This document shows positions 10,250 through 22,828 of a stretch of DNA of 64,000 bases, piece after piece. Source of the stretch: Siphonodentalium dalli (taxonomy: Eukaryota > Mollusca > Scaphopoda > Gadilida > Siphonodentaliidae). A program made the translations under genes and the position numbers. The notes under the pieces were generated by a model. It saw nothing but the letters and a program-made list of their open reading frames with translations, was not told where the DNA came from and made no database searches. Numbering within the stretch: the first letter of the stretch is position 1; every line of letters starts with the position of its first letter. The DNA lies in assembly GCA_032622095.1 (NCBI GenBank), contig CP136063.1:218815982-218879981 (forward strand). The letters run 5' to 3'.

Positions 10250-11640
10250 TTTTTATTGATTAAAATTAAATATATGATATACATTGTTGCAACATTAGCA
10301 AACATTCATTCATTCAATGTTTTATTCACTCAAATCACAGTATGTGACACAAGAGACAGGTTTGTAATACACACTATATGATCTTGCGCACGCTTTTTCG
10401 TGCATCCAGACTATCAATACCTTGCACATATCCTGTCACTCACCTGCTATTTCATTCACCACGACATGTCTATAAATATACACGCTTATCCCGCAAACTA
10501 TATGTAAGACATATATTTAGTCAAAGAGCTAATTGTTCCACGAGTAGGATTCACAAGTTTTGCGCGCTAGAAAGAAATGGAAGAGGCACCCGTAGAACCA
10601 ATCCCAATCACATGTACAAAATGAGCTACCATATATATATTCTTGGATAGTGACATGTGCACACTTAAGTCGAACTATTTAGTGAATAATATGCACATGG
10701 CATAACAGAGAAAGACGATTGTCAAAGTTGTAAACCACCTTGACATATCGCGCGACCTGAGTTCCAATCTGTTCTAAAGTACCGTTCTGGTACGAAACGT
10801 CCGTTGGGGTACCGTTGGAACCGGAATTAAATTCTCTATAAGATGGTCGCAACACCGAAGCGATATTTCGAACAATAACGCCGTAAAAACCGGTTATTTG
10901 TTGTCCGAAGTACGCGAAAGTGAGTTGTGTTGAGAACTGACTTGTTCCATCTGCTTTCATGCACATTGGGGACTGAAACCTTATTGGTCTATAACTCAAG
11001 TGGATATAATTACTTAGTTCCATCTTGTTCTATTTCAATATTGGCAATATCTGAAGAATTCTACGTGTATGAGTCTTCTTCCCAGATAGAACAGTATGGA
11101 TCTAAAATATGATCGAAGCCGATACCTTTTATCGTATTTAAACTATATAGATAGATTTATATAAAACTAATCCAACCTTCACAGTGCAAAACAGTCTATA
11201 ACATTGTAATTGAGCAGATGAATAACCACCCAGTTTCTTGGTGGCTATATTCCGTTTCCCAAACAAGGTACATATAAGTTTTAATATGTTAGTATTCTAT
11301 ATTATTCATGCAATGACATAACTGGCTAATTATATTTGACATACATAGAGTCTTTCGATGTTATAAGTACATGTAGTCCAAACATGCCTAATATTTCAGT
11401 CAGGTGTCACTGTGCATGTCTAACGTTCTGATTGTTTGCATTGGTTTGATATTTTATTTATTGTCATTCCCGCTTCTATGACATACACCACTTTCATTTA
11501 CAAATAATGATGCACAGATGGTTAATGGTATGTGGAATCCACTCCACGAACAGTATCACGTTAATACGGATTTGTTACTTTTCGTCACCCTTATAATTTC
11601 GAGTTTTTAGCGAATTTATAGTTGAAGGACATTCAAAACA
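10250..11640. other. Intron sequence without recognised gene
   Basis: Part of the 9.9-22.6 kb intron. A 114-codon minus-strand frame (11023-10679) and short plus-strand frames exist, but I recognise no domain or splice context. Around 10742-10780 it carries GCGACCTGAGTTCCAATCTG, the inverted match of 15488-15520. Confidence 0.5.
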
Positions 11641-14300
11641 CATATATTCATGAGACTTAATGCTCTTGCCTTGACAGTATCTATCCGTTAGTCGTCTGTG
11701 ACTATGGCCATGGGATCACGATATATGAAAGTCACCAGAACTACACATACAGGCACATGCATACACTCTCAACGACTTTCTGGTGTTCAGTTTATCCACC
11801 CATTTTTGGAAATACACCAGAGCACATTGGGCGCCAAAATAGTGGATATATTATTCAGAATAATTAGCAAGTTATCGTGTGTGATTGACAGCATACTTAT
11901 ATGCTCAGCCCCAATTACTGATCGCTCATATCAAGGGATTCAATAAATTCAGTCGTGTCAACAGAAACGTCAACTTCAGCAATCAACTACCACCCAGCAT
12001 AGCCACTCCAAACACATGATCAGCCATTGGGTGAAGACTGCTATATATGTAGCACACCAACACCACCCTTCCCCGACGACGTTCTATATTGACTGTTCAT
12101 AAGCGCACATCAGCCGATAGATCTCAGGTTGATCCACAACACCATGCACATCAGAATAAAGTATTGTAAATGCAGAAACAGTCAGCAAACGCGCACATAC
12201 ATCAACTTGATCTTCATCACCAACATACATAACTCGCTCCACCCACGTTAACATTAAGTCATTTCATAATTCCGTTAGGCAACTCCATCCAAGCTCCATC
12301 CATCCCAGTTCCCTCTACAGAAGAACGCAACAGAGAATGCCGCAATAACCATGCAGCTGCGTAATAAGCGGTACATCGGCAATTGGATAGCCCAAAGGAA
12401 GGGCGAAAACTTACTACACTCACAGGTACTACATAAGCGCCTCGCATGCGACAGGCAATCGACAGAATGGAGCACATGTAACCAGCACCACATCATACCC
12501 ATGGATGTACAAATCTATTCAGAAAGGCAAGAATTCACTCTTAACACAACCACAGGACAACACCAATAAGGCATAAAGCGCAACGAATTTAAAGCCCAAC
12601 TTGAACAAAGCCTACCTGACACTGGCCAAGGCATGCATATATATACCGTGACCGTCGACGCCAACAAAGGTTCGTGTACGAGGAGGACGATGGAAATTTC
12701 CTGGCTCATATAAAGTTACACAATGTCACAATTCGTGTCAGAATAAGATCTGGACGGATATGATGTCTGGATTGGATGTCTCGAAACACATCCACCATAG
12801 GTCCTGGAGACAGCAAGTACATTTGACCGATGCATCCACAACCCAGAAACAGTAGTACACGGCAACTATGTTACAACACTGCAGACAGCTGCACAGCTTC
12901 GCACATCGATATGACCCAACAATATCCACTTGCTAAAAATGACACACACCACATATGGCTTGTACATTGGTTTTAAAGACTGGCAACACAGTACACGAAA
13001 CAAAAGGCCGCTGTGAGACTCTGAACCACAGTACAAAGGCCACAACACGATACACACACGGGACAACATTATTCTGCAATATGGGCGCCTCCTATATTCC
13101 CTAATACTTACAACGTTTATTGGCAAGTACAATGCTGGTTGCTAAAACGCACCACGGTAGTGAACTTGTGCAAGGAGACTTCAACCAACAACGCAAAGGC
13201 TGCATACGTCAGCGTTCATGGGTTAATCTCACGAGGTACCATTAAACATGAAATATGACCATAACACCCAGCATATATCCACATTGAACGGTGCATCAGC
13301 ATACCGAAGACACTCCATTCCGCAGATAAGAAACCGAAATATGCGCCATGTATGAATATGTAACAGCATGGTGGAATGTTGTGGGTTCTGTGTTTAGCAT
13401 ACACTCTTATACTCATTGTGATAATTCAATAGGACAGCATTTAGACGCACGTGAATGATATATAGACAATGAGTCACACATTTGGCACACGAAATACATG
13501 TAACATCCTAGCTCACTTATACGCTGCATTGCCGACCGCCCCAAAGACACTTGCAGAGAACAGCTATTTAGACCCACCAAAACAAACACAGCAAACCAAC
13601 ATGGACTAATTAATACTGCGGAGCTTTGCAGACGTCGAACACAAGACAGGCATAATAACATAGATGTTGTGTTCCTTTCCGTTACCATTATCCATGTTAT
13701 CCCAGGAGACACATGTCTATGAATAGCTTTCCTTGTGGTATTTGAATTTTTGACTTCACCTAAAACCGCAATAAGTTGGAAGATCCATGTCAGAAGCCCA
13801 GACACCATCAATATACATGAAATATGTCAAAGCACACCACCACATTGCAGCGAACACATAGCGGCGCTTCACCCAGACACCGTCCAGTCATTAAAATACC
13901 ATCAACTGTCCATTACATCAATCATTATAATCGCGGGTATGTTCGCCGCAGCATGAGGACCCCCACGTCCGACACGTCGAATGCGAGTTTTGTACGGTCC
14001 CCATCGATAGTTCTCTACGAATTCACGTTCCCAATGAACCGACACGTAAGCACATGTACCACATAAGAGCAGCGGTAGGCACACCGGAAGGGCGCGGATC
14101 GTCACAATGGAGAGGTAAAAACGGTTCACAACATCAATCATGTATGTTTCACTACCTTCAATGTGCATTCAACAGTACATTGTTATTGCTCACAATAAAG
14201 TATCAACATTGGTGCACAAGCAACATACAAAGCCAACCTGATCATCACACTTTCAGGCCAGGCAATCGGAACGAAAATGAACACCGTACTAATATATAAT
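11640..14300. other. CA-rich, lower-AT block of unknown nature
   Basis: Compared with its surroundings this block is richer in C and A on the plus strand and has many short open frames on both strands (up to 132 codons at 13811-13413), but no recognisable motif. It may be a decayed element or part of the same unit as 14486-15222. Confidence 0.4.
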
Positions 14301-14485
14301 GAACTGTCGAATCAACAAACAATGGCCCTCTCGCACAGACAGAATTGTATGAGAAACATTTCAGATAACACCCCTGATTGATCTAGACAAAAAAGTAAAT
14401 TTGAAGATAGATTCTTAATCCAGCTTAAATAGTAGATGAGTATACCAAGGTGTACATGCATATCCAATGCTGATGCATATGCCAG

Positions 14486-14795
14486 CTAATAGACACGAAC
14501 GTCTACATTGGAAGCTCGTTTGGCGAAACAATACCAACGCAATTGCTCTTGGAACAATCGTAGCTGCCACAAGTTGTCCATGTTCAAATTGCCATTGATC
14601 CAAACAGGGACGCCCGTAGCACAGTAGATTGAGTGAGTGAACACTTCTGGATCATTTGGCCACCTGTCCTTATTAGCAACGTACATGAGTTGCGCTATGG
14701 TAACCATGCTAGTGTTGGAGGTCGTGTGGCTGGAAGCTACTAATATGGTGTTCAATGATGAACACAATGATGGAATCCAAATATTAGCGTAGCAG
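14486..14795 (-). CDS. Unrecognised coding-like terminal exon
   Basis: After an ACTCATTTCAG acceptor the frame stays open for about 102 codons: CYANIWIPSLCSSLNTILVA, then IAQLMYVANKDRWPNDPEVF, later CATGVPVWINGNLNMDNLW, ending at a stop. It has several cysteines and tryptophans, as in secreted folds, but I cannot place it in a family. It sits about 160 bp below the previous coding-like segment in the same direction, so the two may form one small gene with short introns. Confidence 0.4.
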
Positions 14796-14951
14796 CTGAA
14801 ATGAGTATGTCAAAAGACTAACTTTAATGAATGGGGTGATAAATTGAGTTCATATTTCACCTGGCACTTATAAATTTCCAATACGCAGGTAGGACAGCTC
14901 CGTTCATCTGGTAGATTACAACACTTTGGTGAGTATACGTGAACTAATTTC

Positions 14952-15222
14952 CTACCAATGCTGACGCAATACATTATTATGGTGTGAACGATGTGTAAAG
15001 TCCATCTCTCGAGTAGCATTGTATTTACAGTGATGTTGGTACTCATTTAAATGCATCATACTGTAAACCAAGATGACCAAAGTAGTGTACTTGGTACAAA
15101 TGCGGTTTCCAGAAGTGTCGAAAATCAATTTGTTATTCTGGTGAATAGAGTGTATAGTTGAACCCTTAGTTGTCATAAGTTCCAAAATGACATATTTTTC
15201 GGAACATGGGACAACCTTCGCC
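14952..15222 (-). CDS. Unrecognised coding-like exon
   Basis: Following a TATATTTTAG acceptor, the frame reads AKVVPCSEKYVILELMTTKG then STIHSIHQNNKLIFDTSGN, and continues to a stop at 14952. Residue composition and the balanced beta-strand-like pattern look coding. An overlapping frame (15046-14810) continues with KCCNLPDERSCPTC and could follow by frameshift or splicing at TTG|GTAGGA. I do not recognise the family. It lies in the protease's big intron on the same strand and its entry phase fits the 22661 donor, but splicing it in would displace the clearly homologous exon at 9905. A nested gene, alternative exon or decayed element are all possible. Confidence 0.4.
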
Positions 15223-15659
15223 CTAAAATATAATTAAGGTCTGAATTGTCATTTGCGTGTTCAACAACAAGTATTTAGTTCTATTTTGCTCCAAGTGCTA
15301 AATTTCACACACTAGGTCTACATTTCTCAAAATTTAAGAGATATAACAGTCTTATGCGGATTAGTCTTGATAAACATTAAGGAATGCAACGATGTGAAAT
15401 TTTCCACTGTATACCATACATTTCAGTTGTGAAGGCAATTCAAACTTTGAAAATCGATTTACTCAAAATCATAAAAAATGCACTTGGAACAGATTGGAAC
15501 TCAGGTCGCGATATCTCAGTCTGGATTCTGGTGTTCAGCAATATAACGCCGAAATCGTGACCACCTCGCGAAAACTATGTTCCAGATTGCATTTAAGCGC
15601 CATGACGCCAATAACTGACGTCAGTGATAAACTTTTAATCACGATTATGCCGTTTGGAA

Positions 15660-16260
15660 TAAAATAACCTTTCAAAATGTTTGTTTTTGAGACCAACACT
15701 ACTGTACATGCATTCCATTAAAATGCCATGAAAATCCCATTAAAATACCATTAAATTGGCCAAAACCATTAGTTTATACCATTAATTCTTGTAGCAACAA
15801 TTTTAATGGGGTTCCACTGAACCCATTAAAACACCATTAATTTTAAAGATTGAATGGCCATTTCACCATTATAAACATTGAATTGGCTATTAAACACATT
15901 CTATTGTTCTAATGCCAATTAAACCCCATAAAAATGTGTATTGACTGAATTTAATGACAATGATTTGGTATACTTTTAATGCCAAGTACAATTGTCATGA
16001 AATTAATGCCCATGATCTTGATGGCCTCATAGGAAATGGCCATCAACTAACCACATTTAATGCCCATTACATTATTATTGCAAATTAATGCCCATCGCTC
16101 ACAACTGTTGTAATATTAATGGCCACGATTTCAATGGCTGCACAGGTAGTGGCCATCAAATGACCACATTTAATGCCCATTAAATTATTATTGCGAACTA
16201 ATGCCCATCACTCGGAAATTATTTCAATGGCTGCATAGGTGATGGCCATGAATTGACCAT
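15660..16260. repeat. TTAATGCCCATTAA-rich sequence
   Basis: Dense repetition of AATGCCCATTAA, AATGGCCAT and ATTAAAACACCATTAA in both orientations. A similar block lies at 21590-22130. No gene seen. Confidence 0.7.
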
Positions 16261-17019
16261 ATCCAAGGTTTCAACCAAGGAAAGTACTTATATAGTCAGC
16301 TACATGTAGTTAACGTCACTTTAAGTGGAAGCTCATAACATGACCTACACAATCAGGCAATGACAATCATTTATGTCTATGCTCCACTGAATCAGCCATT
16401 TGAATTTCTCGAAAGGTGGTTTGTTTTCTTAATTGGTGTTGCACGTCACTTTAAGCAGAAACTCACATCATGACGCAACAGAGGCACAAACTCAGACAAT
16501 GATGATCATTTCTGTATTTCTCTGCTCCACTTTAAGAGAGACTTACTGAAACCCTATTCTTTCTCATTATGCTAGTCCATGCCTAACCAACTATACTAGT
16601 ACTACAATGCAGGGCTCTTGCATGGTGGGGAAAATATAAACAAGAAGGTAAATCAAGGAGGTAAATCAATGAAAAAGCCATGTATGCAATTGAGAAACAA
16701 GACAAACCGGAAACATGGATGTTTTATTTTTATTTTGGCCTCACGTATCTTCTTCTGATTGTGTATTTTACTGAAGTGAGCCCATTGGTCATTTGTTTGT
16801 TTGTCAGTTTGACCCGGGCCCACCATTCAAAATATTGAATCCATAAGAATCGGAAGCTTCACTACGATATAGAATACATGTACTCGAAGTTTCGCTGGGC
16901 CCTAGTGAGAAGAGACCTTCTATTTTTTATTTGTTTATTAACAATACAAGTAGTATTATATTATTTTATTTTTTAATTAATATATTGCATAATCGTTTAA
17001 AGTTAGGCCATTAAAAACA

Positions 17020-17910
17020 AGAGATGGACTGTCGTCCGGTGCATACTCCCTTGGTACATACCGCCTAGTGTGGGTATATCTATAAAATATGACTGCTATA
17101 CTCAGACAGATGGACCCAAAAATCAGCATTTTCATATAAACAAAGATGAATAACTATAGAACAAAAAACCAAAACAAGACAAATAGTTGAATGTGCCATT
17201 AAATGTCTTCGTAATGGTGAACATCCATACCAAATTTCATTGAGATCCGAGCATTACTGTTCAATTTATGACACGAACAGACACCAGACGGACCACAAAT
17301 CCAACATTTCCAGATAATCGAAGATGTATAACTCTAGAATTGAAAATCCGAACAAAACGATGGAAGATTCTTTTTAATGTCTTCATAGTAGTGAACATCC
17401 ATACCAAATTTCATTGAGATCCCGGTGCAAGTGTTGAAGTTACGACATGAACAGACACCATGCATACATACCAAAAAGCCAACATTTCCTGATAAACAAA
17501 GATGAATAACTCTAGAATGGAAAATCCGAAAAAAAAATGATGGACCCCTCTATTGCATGTGCCCTCACAGTAGTGAACATCCATACAAAATTTCATTGAT
17601 ATCCGAGCACTACTGTTCACGTTATGACAAGCGCAGACACCAGACGGACCAAAAATCCAACATTTCCAGATAATCAAAAATGAATAACTCTAGAATGGAA
17701 AATCGGAACAAAACGATGGAAACTTCTATTTAATGTCCTCATTGTAGTGAACATCCATACCTAATTTCATTGAGATCGGAGCATTACTGTTCAAGTTATG
17801 ACATGAACAGACATCGGACGGTCGTACATACGGTCGCACACACATACGCATGTACGGACGGATAGGTGCAAAACAGTTTAACCCACTTTTTAAAGGGGGT
17901 ATAATTAACG
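17020..17910. repeat. 178-bp tandem repeat in a dispersed element
   Basis: GAACATCCATACC-type landmarks at about 17219, 17394, 17576 and 17751 show four to five units of about 178 bp, each with an AATAACTCTAGAATGGAAAA segment and an ACAGACACCAGACGG segment. The unit ends in CACTTTTTAAAGGGGGTATA near 17890. Likely the 3' part of an unclassified repeat family. Confidence 0.75.
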
Positions 17911-18494
17911 CCCGCATCACTAAAAGTCCGCCTCATGGCTGCAGCAAAACTATTAATCGCAATCTCAAAAAAAAAAAAATCCTCCCTCAATACGCTAGTG
18001 ATAGGGACTTATTTTAGGTTCACCGGTCACATTTTTAAGAACACCGGTTATATTTACTTCCCGTAAAAAGCACGTGGTCTGATATTTTATAGTCTGTTCA
18101 TTTTTTCAATTTTGGACAAATAAAGTGGAAAAAATGAGTTTGTTTTCTATGTGCATTACGTCAGGGATCACAGTTATACCGTTGAGTGTATATGGAGGAT
18201 TAACCGAAGGAACGTATGTTGGTTGGTGAACTATTTGCGACAATGCAATGCAATAAATCTGATGATTTTGGCGAAATCCGGAAAATTCCAAACGATTTGA
18301 AATACATTAAACCGAATGCTATATCGGAAACTCGAGTAGTTTCAATGGGAAAAAGTTTTTCCTGGTGCCAAAAATAAAAATGAAGTTATTCACAAATACT
18401 TTCTTCTTCTTGTCAATCTTTGAAGTACGTTCCTCCCAATCATTGAAATTGAATTCAACCAATCTATCAGAACTGTCACTTTGACAGCACATGC

Positions 18495-20623
18495 ACATAC
18501 CTTCTCAAAATAATTGTCCCTTTTAACGCGGTGCCAATGAGTTAACAACGCGGTTGTACGGTACCTTCAACACAACGCGGTCGTTGCGTTGATAAGGCAT
18601 TGTTGGTACGTTACGACTGCATTGAAGTTTAACACAGACCGCCTTTATGTTAAATGCGTTGCGTCAAGGGTCAACGCAACACGCGAAGATTACAATCACC
18701 GCGCCGAAAAATATACAGACGACGAGTCATGTAAGTATTTTTTTAACCATTAATTTTTTTCGATCGTTCCAAATCGGGCAATTTATTTGCAGCTTTTGAC
18801 AGGTGTTAGGGTTTTTTATAATATATATAGGTACAATGAACACGTGTATCGCACAAAGCGGTCGTGTTTCCCAATGTATGGAGTAAAACACCACGCACAA
18901 ATATATTGCTATAAATGTCCGCTACAGAACTGTTGGGATATATGTACTTGTCGATCATTGCAAACAGAACGATGAATACATTTAATAGGCTCAGTAGCAG
19001 TAAATAAACCACAATTGACTAAAATTCTGGTTTCGTGGTTGACGCCAGAATAACTTCGTCTAGTATTATATTCATTTCCCGGGCTGGTTTTTTGGCCCAG
19101 TCCGCCTCTCTTCTTATATATGCCGAGTTCTCAAATACTAATAAATATTTTCTGATAAATATTTTTTTGAACATGTGGGACAGATAATAGAATAAAAAAA
19201 TGGGAGGTGGTGTGTTTAGTTCTTTATACCGGATTTTATTATTGCGTTGGAGTTGTATGTAGTTTGTGTCATATTTTTAATTGAATTTGAAGAGTCTCTG
19301 CCTCATTGGATTACCTGTTGTCGCGTTTATTCTGCAAAATTCTGTTGAAAAATCGCTTTCCAAATATTTTAGCTTGTTTAGTATGTACGTACATTCATTG
19401 CTTTTGGAAGCTTCGGGATTCACAGAAGACATGTCCCTATTTGAGTTCATTGACACCGCTGTGAATCATTCCTGTAGGCTTTTTATATGCGGCCTGTCAG
19501 TAAAAATGGCATATCATTGGTTACCACGTCAGACCGCTGTGCGTTTTGCAGGTGTTGAAGAACACATGGATAATTAAAGGTACTCAATCCGATTAAGCAC
19601 CCCTAAATTACTATTTCTTTGGCTTCAGTGGTAAAAAATATTTGATTCGAGTCGAGGAACACATCCATCAAACCTCAGAGTTGTTAAATATTGATTTTTG
19701 AAGTTTGTATTTTTTTCGAGATGAGTACTAATAATTGCCCCGAAATTAGTATTTTTCTCGAGACGTGTACTAATAATTTCAACAGGAACACTTATTCAAA
19801 CAGACGAGGATGGATAACTCTAAAATCAAGTGTATTAATAACGCAATTTGACTGAGAACATCTTTTTGATTGCGTGTTTCTGGGCCAGAAACAATAGAAA
19901 TAACAAAACTTCAAAAAATAATATCTGATAACTCTGAGCGTTGATAAGTAGGTTCCTCGACTCGGATCAATTATTTGTTACCCCCGAAGCCAACGAAATA
20001 GTAATTTATGAGGGCCTGATCGGATTGAGTACTTTTAATATTTTAAAATTATTTACATCACTGTAGATCTGTCATCGAGTTATCATATCCTCACAAAGAT
20101 TTCAAATGACATCGAATCCTTGGCGTACAGATAATCAACCTTTAATCGGATGTGACGCTGAATATTAAATATTCAAAAATGCATGCACATGTATATTGCG
20201 ACGTGAACTCAAAAGTGTTTTGGTTGTTAGAAATCTCAATTGCATCTCTATTAATTCGTGCAGCACGATCAATGCGATCTACATTTATTTATTAGCTTTT
20301 TCCAGAAAAATTATAATGAAAATGTAAAACATTTAACACCAATCAATCATTTTATCCATACCTCCCACCATGCCAAAATAACATTGTATTATGTTGGCAA
20401 CGTTCCGTTTCGTTGACGGTTATCTCAACCGCGTTTGTTGCGTTGACAGTCATGCCGACCGCGCTATGTTGCATTGACGGTTACATCGACCGCATTGAGG
20501 AAAATCACAACTGCATTGGAGTAACGTTACGACCGCGTTCCGTTAACACGAGAATCGCGTTGATGGTCAATTCTCAACGCGGTTCCAAGGTTTGAGAGGG
20601 ACACTTATTTTGAGAAGGTATGT
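18495..20623. mobile_element. 2.1-kb DNA element with ACATACCTTCTC termini
   Basis: Left end ACATACCTTCTCAAAATAA is matched, inverted, at 20605-20623. Inside each end are clustered CGCGGT/AACGCG-rich tracts (18530-18700, 20395-20595) with partial inverted similarity. A 98-codon frame (19281-19577) has no recognised domain and ends exactly where a TTAA MITE begins. No transposase is recognisable, so it is probably non-autonomous. Confidence 0.65.
19578..20034 (+). mobile_element. TTAA-flanked MITE (piggyBac-like), copy 1
   Basis: Ends AGGTACTCAATCCGATT and its complement, flanked by TTAA at 19574-19577 and 20035-20038. TTAA target sites are typical of piggyBac. It is nested in the 18.5-20.6 kb element. 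Related copies lie at 40975 and 51935. Confidence 0.8.
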
Positions 20624-21507
20624 ACCCACATCAGCAGCCATCAGTATAAAGGTATAATGATATAAACCGGTATATAGGATTCTTGTGGAACACTAGAAAA
20701 GTTACATCAGTGTCACTGAGAATTGTTCCTGATAGTGGATATCCATGGGCATTGCAGTAAATAAATGCACGTAGAGGAATTTATGGCACTGCTACATTTG
20801 AATCAGATTTCTCAGAATTCCTAATATAATTGTCAGAAGTTTTTTTGTAATTTGAGTGGTGTGTGTTTCTCTATACATGTATGTGTGGTTACATTGTACA
20901 GTTATGATATTTGGTGGGAGACATTGAGTGCTTCTGACTTTATAAACCATATCCCTCACACTATCATGAATAGAACCAGACAAAACTCATGCTATGCCTT
21001 TCCTCAATATCCATTTAGAGCCATGCTTTTGGAATTGGGCAACAGAGGTGTCAGAATATTCCCATGTATTGAGCTATACATGTGATTACACAGATACAAG
21101 TTGTATTACATGTACCTAGAATCATGAAAAAAGATTTAATATTCGATTTTGAGTATGTTTTGAAAAATAAAAAATAAATAATAAATATAAAAAGACTCCA
21201 TCCCTCCCTTATCAAAACATTTAGTCATAATTGCTTGTGAACCCAGACTTGAATTTGTAATGGCCTTATATGTGTTTTATTATTATTTCTATCCAATTGT
21301 AATTAATTTCAACACAGTTGATGCCCCATTTAAAAATATATCATCTTGAGCTATATTGTATAGAGAAATGAGGAATCGGGGAGTCCATAAATATGCACAC
21401 TGTACCACTTTAAAGGGACATTCAAGGTCCCGGGCCATATTCTGGCTATAAACACCTAATTCCGGTCATCATACCCAAGTTTAGAGATAAAGTGTCTAGT
21501 CATTTCA

Positions 21508-21600
21508 TGAGGTCCCCAGAGGGCAAATTTAGTGAAGCTGTCCCACAAAGCGGACCAGCGTCGCCAAACCCACCTTCTGGAGACCTCATTCTGCTTATGA
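21508..21600. repeat. Dispersed GAGGTCCCCAGAGGG-type repeat, intact hairpin copy
   Basis: Begins ATGAGGTCCCCAGAGGG and ends CCTTCTGGAGACCTCAT, so the two ends are imperfect inverted repeats about 90 bp apart. Related to 4127-4200. Confidence 0.6.
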
Positions 21601-22130
21601 CCAGTTTTGCATGCCCATCATATTTAATGGGCCTTATTATGCCCCATGAACCAACCATTAAATATAGGCTGTATTTAATGGCCATCAATTTTGTGGGCAG
21701 CCTGACCCCAGAAATTTAATGGGCATCAAAATTGACCTCCCAAAATTAATGCCCATTATAATGACCCATTTTAATGCCCATTATATTTAATGGGCCTTAA
21801 TATGTAACCTTTCATTGGATTTTAAAGGGGTTTTTAATGGCAATTAAACACAGAATGTTACCATTAATTTGTTAATGGCCTTTAGTTCCCGCCTTCATTT
21901 AATGCCCATTACCGCAGTTAATTCAATGGCCATACACATACCCATTAAAATAATTTTAGCTTTAATGGCCGTTAACTTTCATATAATAATGGCAATTTAA
22001 TGGCTATGAAAGGTTACATATTAAGGGGGTATTTTAATGGGTTTTTATCAGGAAAATCATGGGTTTTTTTAATGGATTTGTAATGGTACATCATTAATGG
22101 GCCTTTAATGGGCATTTAATGTGTGTGCGC
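21590..22130. repeat. TTAATGGGCAT-rich sequence
   Basis: Repeated TTTAATGGCCAT, TTAATGCCCATTA and GGGCATTTAATG motifs in both orientations, as at 15660-16260. No gene seen. Confidence 0.7.
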
Positions 22131-22418
22131 GCAGTAGTGCCATTGCTCTTTAAAGGTGACACCCACGGACAGAGTCGTCATATGTTTGAATGACATATAT
22201 GGTAAACATTATCGCACGATGTTATGACAGCCAGCATCCACGGTCGGAATAGAAATACCAGTTATTAAAGCTCAAATCATGTTTATGATGGTTTACCTTG
22301 AACTCACATGGACTAAACGTGCTGTTCATGCTATTAAAGCTTTTAGACGAATGAGATCTCTCGATGTTTTGAAGAACATTGGGCGCGCCCAAATCGCTAC
22401 TTCATAATGTTATTAACT

Positions 22419-22665
22419 CACCTTTTCAGATTTTTTAATGTTAATTATCTGTGATTCACTCACCTTTTTAGATATGTTAAGAAGGTTTCAATACTCCATT
22501 ACTCACCTTTTTAGATATTTAAGAGGGTTTTAATCATCTGTGATACATTCACCTTTTCAGATATTTAAGAAGGTTTTAATGCTGGAGTCAGACAAGAATT
22601 TATAATTTCCATTGGGAGGAAGCAGACAGACGACCGTTTTAACATTCGTGACCCACTCACCTTTT
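22419..22665 (-). repeat. Tandem copies of an exon end plus splice donor
   Basis: The last ~25 bases of the 22828-22661 exon plus its donor (plus strand ACTCACCTTTTTAGAT) recur at about 22419, 22458, 22501 and 22548, with the true junction at 22655. Spacing is about 39-47 bp except for a 107-bp gap before the real one. On the minus strand three of the four extra copies keep GTGAG (the 22548 copy reads GTGAA). All lie in the intron downstream of the real donor. Confidence 0.85.
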
Positions 22666-22828
22666 TAGATGTGTTAAGAAGGTTTTAATGCTCGTGATTG
22701 AACAACTTGAATATCTCCAGGGATTCTTCCTCGCGTTGCTGTTCCTAAGAGACACTCCTATGGCGGACGCCATGATGAACTGGTCTCGTGACATGCACCC
22801 GGTTTGATAATCGTGACGCGCGCCAATA
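22661..22828 (-). CDS. Protease exon: third zinc ligand and Met-turn
   Basis: A 168-nt exon, acceptor CTAATTTCAG, donor AAAAG|GTGAGTGG. It completes the zinc signature as N-IGARHD with the third histidine ligand and the aspartate that defines reprolysins. Next come GCMSRDQFIMA, which holds the Met-turn, and WRYSSCSITSIKTFL, the family's W-S-x-C-S segment. The order and spacing match the end of a reprolysin catalytic domain. It finishes two bases into a codon, completed by C of the exon at 9905. Imperfect copies of its last bases plus donor are repeated in the following intron (22419-22590). The intron to 9905 is 12.7 kb. Confidence 0.95.
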
